Below the pieces are notes generated by a model that saw only the letters and a list, made by a program, of their open reading frames with translations, was not told where the DNA came from and made no database searches. A DNA stretch of 64,000 nucleotides from Gymnopilus junonius (Eukaryota; Basidiomycota; Agaricomycetes; Agaricales; Galerinaceae), in contig JADNYJ010000084.1 of NCBI GenBank assembly GCA_015501075.1, forward strand, positions 99,414 to 163,413. The letters run 5' to 3'. Positions within the stretch are counted from its first letter, which is position 1. Each line of letters opens with the position of its first letter. The translations under genes were made by a program, and so were the position numbers. Of the stretch, positions 59,631 to 64,000 are shown in pieces.

Positions 59631-60712
59631 CCCCCACACTGACATCCGGAAATCACCGAAGGCCCTTTTAAGGGTTAGGGTGGTTGTGGTGTTCCTGCAC
59701 TTGAAGGCCGGGGGGCGCTGTGGATAACAGGGAAATTGGGGGACAATCTCCATCCTGTTTTGCCTTTATAAGGCTCTTCAGATCCTACAGCTTTCACTGT
59801 AAAGTCAATATCCCCCACACTGACATCCGGAAATCACCGAAGGCCCTTTTAAGGGTTAGGGTGGTTGTGGTGTTCCTGCACTTGAAGGCCGGGGGGCGCT
59901 GTGGATAACAGGGAAATTGGGGGACAATCTCCATCCTGTTTTGCCTTTATATAGGCTCTTCAGATCCTACAGCTTTCACTGTAAAGTTAATATCCGACGC
60001 GATTTACTTACGAAATCCGGTCGGAATTAATCAGCAGCTGAGAAATTCGATTACTCAGACCTTAGGGTTAGGGTGGTTGTTGTTGTCCTGCACTGAAGGC
60101 CGGGGGACGCTGTGGATAACTGGGAAGTTGGGGGACAACCTCCATCCAGTTTCGCCTTTTATAGGCTCTTCAGATCCTTACTTAGGGTGGTGGTGGTATT
60201 CCTGCACTTGAAGGCCGGGGGGCGCTGTGGATAACAGGGAAATTGGGGGACAATCTCCATCCTGTTTCGCCTTTATATAGGCTCTTCAGATCCTACAGCT
60301 TTCACTGTAAAGTCAATATCCGGTGCGATTTACTTACGAAATCCGACCGGAATTAATCAGCAGCTGAGAAATTCGATTACTCAGACCGAGGCGGGCTCAG
60401 TCAGCGCCCGAAGGGCTGACTGAGTGCACCGAGGTACGATGAGTTTTAGGGTTAGGGTGGTGGTGTTTTTCTGCAACTGAAGGCCGGGGGGCTGTTACGG
60501 ACAAGTGGGAACTTGGGGGACAAATTCCATCCACTTTCGCCTTTTTAAAGGCTCTTCAGGTCCTACAGCGATCACGCTGAGTTAATATCTAGGGCGATTT
60601 ACTTACGAAATCCGCCTAGGATTAATAATCCTACAAGGATTCGATTACTCAGACCGAGGCGGGCTCAGTCAGCACCGAAGGGGCTGACTGAGCGCACCGG
60701 GGTACGATGAGC
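59631..60712 (+). repeat. Array of five head-to-tail repeats, each opened by telomere-like TTAGGG
   Basis: Copies begin near 59631, 59812, 60062, 60182 and 60446. Each has one or two TTAGGG (59675-59680, 59856-59861, 60062-60073, 60182-60187, 60446-60457) followed by GTGG, then CTGCACTTGAAGGCCGGGGG, GGACAATCTCCATCC and CTCTTCAGATCCT. Longer copies also have GATTTACTTACGAAATCCG, GATTACTCAGACC and a hairpin GCTCAGTCAGC / GCTGACTGAG. Copies 1 and 2 are nearly identical over about 180 bases; copies 3-5 are more diverged. The unequal copy ends suggest stepwise addition of truncated units. TTAGGG is the usual fungal telomere repeat. Confidence 0.85.
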
Positions 60713-62047
60713 AATCGACTTTACACCGGGTCGAAGAGTCACTCGACTCCGTCCGGCGTTGGCCGAGAAATTTCAAGCGCCGCCTTGATCTGCTTAGGTA
60801 ACGGGGCTAGGCCCGTTACCTAAGCTGGTCACGAGTCATTCTATTTTAAGAAGAACATGTGAGCAAACCATAAATAGTACTGTCACGTGCCTAATGGACT
60901 TAGGACTTTTCGTGCTTTATGGCTAAATTAGGCTTAGCTTGAGGGATATATTGTATCAGCTATCCTTGTGTATTCTATCATTACAATAGATGGTACGTAC
61001 GGTTGGGTTCGGTTAGGGTGAAGCTTCTAACAAGGCTTTCGAACGCTCTGGCCTTAGGCCAGCAGTGAATCCAAGCACCGACCACACATAACCGTGGATA
61101 AATTAATCGTAACTGGTTTAACGCCAGTAAATAGTTCTACGCATAGTGTCAAAATGACCGCTCTTAGTCTGTTTACAGATTCTGGCATCGATATCGACCG
61201 GTAATTGGTTTTCCATGCACGACAGACGAATCTGTCTCCCAAATATAGGTCGGGTGCGCATCGATGTTAAAGCGTATCGGCGTGCGTGGGTTTGATCCCT
61301 TTCCGTCGAGTGCGAGTGCTTAAGTTGGGCCCCCGTAGGGTACTCGCCGTACATCCAGACCGTCCAAGACATCCGCAAACATCTCTTTCGATGGGACACG
61401 TACACTCCCGGGACAATTCATACGAGGTTTTATCAATGGTCGGGAAACAAATCCCTCCCTCAATATATATTGTCGCCGCACTAGCGCTTTAAGCCACACG
61501 GGCTGAATCCGATACTACCAAGCTTTTAATCTCAACGTCTATTTGTGCGCCTCTACCAAAAGAGGCATTGGGCGGGCATAAGCGGATGAGTGTTGGTGTA
61601 ACTGTAACGTTCCAAACTTCTCTCGTCTATCTCAGGGACCGAAGTACTCAAGAGCTAATAACGAGTGCATCGCAGATTCAGACATATTAACGATGGATTT
61701 AATGCCCCGAAGGGACTCCCAGTCTGCGCCGACCTTCCAAGATCCGACTCCCAGGCCTCGCCCAGCGCCTCGCCAATTAAGACTACTACACCGAGCTACT
61801 ACTCCAGAAGACATCAACAAGGCGTCCAGTGAATTGGTAGGTACCATCCGCTCGAAAGCGTTTGTTTTATATGTCCAAACGACAAGAGGGATCCTGTTCA
61901 GCGCCTATAGGGCGCTTATTAAGCAATCCAACAATGCAGCAGCTTATCCTCCAAGTTTGGGTTTTGGCAATCACGCCTACGCCGAAGCTCCCCTTTCAAG
62001 GAATCATATAAGCCGTCCGCCTACATTAGAACGTCGCCAAGTGGCAA
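60713..62047. other. 3' flank of the Penelope-like element
   Basis: Contains a perfect 13-bp-stem hairpin (60793-60824, CTTAGGTAACGGG / CCCGTTACCTAAG, loop GCTAGG), a GGTTAGGGTG at about 61010, and minus-strand frames 61054-61405 and plus-strand 61693-62262 without known domains. It is probably the 3' untranslated region of the element or remnants of older copies. Confidence 0.5.
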
Positions 62048-64000
62048 TTATGCGTTGTCTAGGTAGAACTGTGGTCCTGCTGTCCACTCCATATCCATTT
62101 CATCATGGATTCGATCGAGACGAGCCGCCCGTTGATCCTCTTCCTCTTCAGAGGACGGGTCGGACATTTCAATATCGTCATCATCATGGGGTGGGCCCTT
62201 TTGGACCAGTTCCGAAGCATCTACCTCGAACTGATGTAAAACGGTCTTTTTCCAAAGACTAGTTAAGTCGAATAGATTGCGGGTTCGTTTCCGCGAAACT
62301 ATCATTCGACGATTGGTAATATTGATCTTTCTGATATCCGGCAACTCTTCAAGTCCTTTAGAAGTACGCATCCGAGTCAAAAGGCTCGAATGGACCTCAG
62401 ATAGTCCTTGCCATCCACCGTCTACCAGCGGGTACTCAGGATTAACCTTTCCCCTACCTGCTGATTCCTGATTAGAATCAGCATAATTGTGCCAATATTG
62501 TAGAACCGTTTCACCAAGTTTACTGGCGGAAAAGTAATTCCATGCGGTATTATACTCGGTTTTCAGCACCAGAACGTCATCGTGCTCTGGCTTATCTGTA
62601 GCTTCAGAAAGCCTTTTCTCCCAGCGTTCTGAGATGTGTTTCCTGAGCCAAGCAAATACTAGATCACTCGGATAACCACGCGCGCAATACAGGCCTGCAA
62701 GTGCCGAAAGCGCATCTCGATAGTCCGTGAATTGACTACTGAGGGTGGCTAGCCTACTCATCTCTCCGATAAAGGTTCCTCGCTTAACGTCGAGGGGATG
62801 ATGACTGATCCATGGAATTCTTTCCTGGTGGTTACGTGCCTTACGGTACGGACGGTGCTGCAACGCGCCTTTCGCGTCGATATAAAGCATCATGTCCAGG
62901 AACGGAGCAAAATGATCCGACACGTTCCACTCTATAGTACATTCGGCGATTTTAACGCGACTAACTAAACCAAGCGCTTCCTCTTCGGAAGAAGCGTAAA
63001 CAATAGCTAGCGCATCGTCGATATAACGCCCGTAGAATGCTACTTTGGGGTCATCTAGGATACCGCACGTTCTCTCATCTTCCCAAGCATAAAGATTGGC
63101 AAGATCCGGGGAGTCGGCCACACCCATGGCCAAGCCCCGTTTTTGGAGATAGAACGTATTATCATACTGTACTACAAGATCCCGGTTACCAACGCTCAAA
63201 GCGTTCACGAACAATTGTTCAAATTCAATTTGTTCGGGCTGGAGCGTGTTACGCTCACCAACTCTACCGTAGTAATCCCATAACCAAAAGGTCGCAATAC
63301 GCTTAAGACATAAGTCAATGGGTATATTAGGGTAATAAGCTACAACATCTCCAGTAACTATGTATAGTTTACGTCGAGGTTGGAACTGGATCTTACTTAA
63401 TTTTATCGCCAAGTCTTTAGTTCCGTGTATAACGGTTGGCGCACCTTTTACGAGGTGTTTAAGATTTTTGAGACAAACTTAGCAGCGGGATTTATAATAG
63501 CGCTGTGACAAGGTACTATTGGCCGCATTTTTACGGGTTCTTTGTGAATTTTAGGAATCCCGTAGAACTGCGGTACGCTATGTTTACCGTATTTTCGTTT
63601 TCCACCAGGTAAAGACTCGTAAGGAGTCACCTGTGACCGTAAAAACGTCGATAATTGTTCCTGGCCTATGGCCTTTGCTGCGATCGAAAGGTCGAGCATA
63701 TTATCGCATTGTTTGTCTAAGAGACTATATGCTGTCAGAGGGTTAAGGGGTGTATACGTAGATACATCTGCCAGCAAGTCCCGACATTTCTCAACGACCC
63801 ACTCTCGCTTAGAGACCGCTATTCCCAAGTTTTTATCTGTATTGGTAACTACATATTCATTATCAATTAAAAACTTCTCTATTCGGCGACGATTAGGCGC
63901 AAGCGATCGTTTAACGACGTCAACTTTCTCCGAAGGCAAATTAGCTATGGTTTTCTTAACCAAGAGCTGACCTTTACGGAGACCGAGTTCGAGATAGAGC
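62048..64000 (-). CDS. Penelope-like element reverse transcriptase, endonuclease-less (Coprina-type), 5' end outside the window
   Basis: Reverse transcriptase of a telomere-associated retroelement. The frame is open from the window edge (...LRKGQLLVKKTIANLPSEKV) through YVVTNTDKNLGIAVSKREWV, FYGIPKIHKEPVKMRPIVPC, then VTGDVVAYYPNIPID (motif A), the block YLQKRGLAMGV plus ADSPDLANLYAW (motif B), and the catalytic YGRYIDDALAIVYA. These are Penelope-type motifs. One base is missing in an A5 run (63465-63469), so the part before it and the part from 63412 lie in different frames; the bridge NLKHLVKGAPTVIHGTKDLA is conserved in style. The C-terminus (to 62048) is acidic and shows no GIY-YIG endonuclease. 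EN-deficient Penelope-like elements Athena and Coprina are known from telomeres of rotifers and basidiomycetes. Confidence 0.88.

Noticed and set aside
59720..59908. Small frame inside the TTAGGG repeats
   Set aside because: It spans two repeat copies and is a by-product of the repeat sequence.
59631..61000. Hammerhead ribozyme, known from other Penelope-like elements
   Set aside because: I looked for the CTGANGA core with a following GAAA on both strands of the repeats and the 3' flank and did not find it. The 5' repeat of the element may lie outside the window.
61693..62262. Plus-strand 189-aa frame beside the Penelope RT
   Set aside because: Its right third is antisense to the RT frame and the rest has no recognisable domain; probably chance in the 3' flank.
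1..64000. tRNA, rRNA genes and CRISPR arrays
   Set aside because: No cloverleaf with A- and B-box signals, no rRNA-like stretch and no regularly spaced repeats of CRISPR type were found by eye.

Overview
The window looks like nuclear DNA of a mushroom-forming basidiomycete (Agaricomycetes, probably Agaricales). The reasons are genes split by many 50-80 bp GT-AG introns, a short unspecific peroxygenase of the Marasmius type, small secreted beta-sandwich-like proteins, F-box/leucine-rich families in several decaying copies, a chromodomain Ty3/gypsy element, a hAT element and an endonuclease-less Penelope-like reverse transcriptase of the Coprina kind. I recognised no bacterial operon, rRNA or tRNA gene.

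Left part (1-12.6 kb): a secreted heme-thiolate peroxygenase (186-1600), a secreted protein of a conserved unnamed family (4157-5146), a cluster of diverged and decaying minus-strand copies of an unrecognised Ser/Pro-rich gene (5.6-9 kb), a small protein with a LecB-like Asp-rich loop (10276-11080), and an inverted, decayed copy of the 5' part of the neighbouring minus-strand gene (11.66-12.53 kb). Middle part (13-29 kb): two foldback/MITE elements, a hAT transposon with a perfect 8-bp target duplication (14354-17630), a 5'-truncated MFS transporter pseudogene, about 4 kb without recognisable genes, and a young full-length chromovirus (23052-28725) with a 5-bp target duplication and a self-priming type primer-binding site.

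Right part (29-64 kb): a hairpin MITE, a graveyard of minus-strand F-box/LRR-like genes (30.4-36 kb), diverged repeats, a secreted 156-aa protein (40397-40991), a minus-strand array of degenerate paralogues sharing a GATA-like upstream motif (41.5-49.1 kb), a Set3/MLL5-type PHD-SET gene (49271-55926) and a minus-strand gene with a RING-like Cys cluster (57135-59054). The window ends in a stack of five TTAGGG-punctuated repeats (59.63-60.71 kb) and the reverse transcriptase of a Penelope-like element that runs off the right edge.

The strand of the TTAGGG motifs and of the reverse transcriptase fit an element that primes on a chromosome end, with the telomere to the right. The right end is therefore most likely subtelomeric, which would fit the many decaying paralogues and transposons. 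Several frame breaks in otherwise conserved genes fall in short homopolymers (Set3 gene, RING gene, Penelope RT). Part of the apparent pseudogenisation may therefore be assembly error and not biology.
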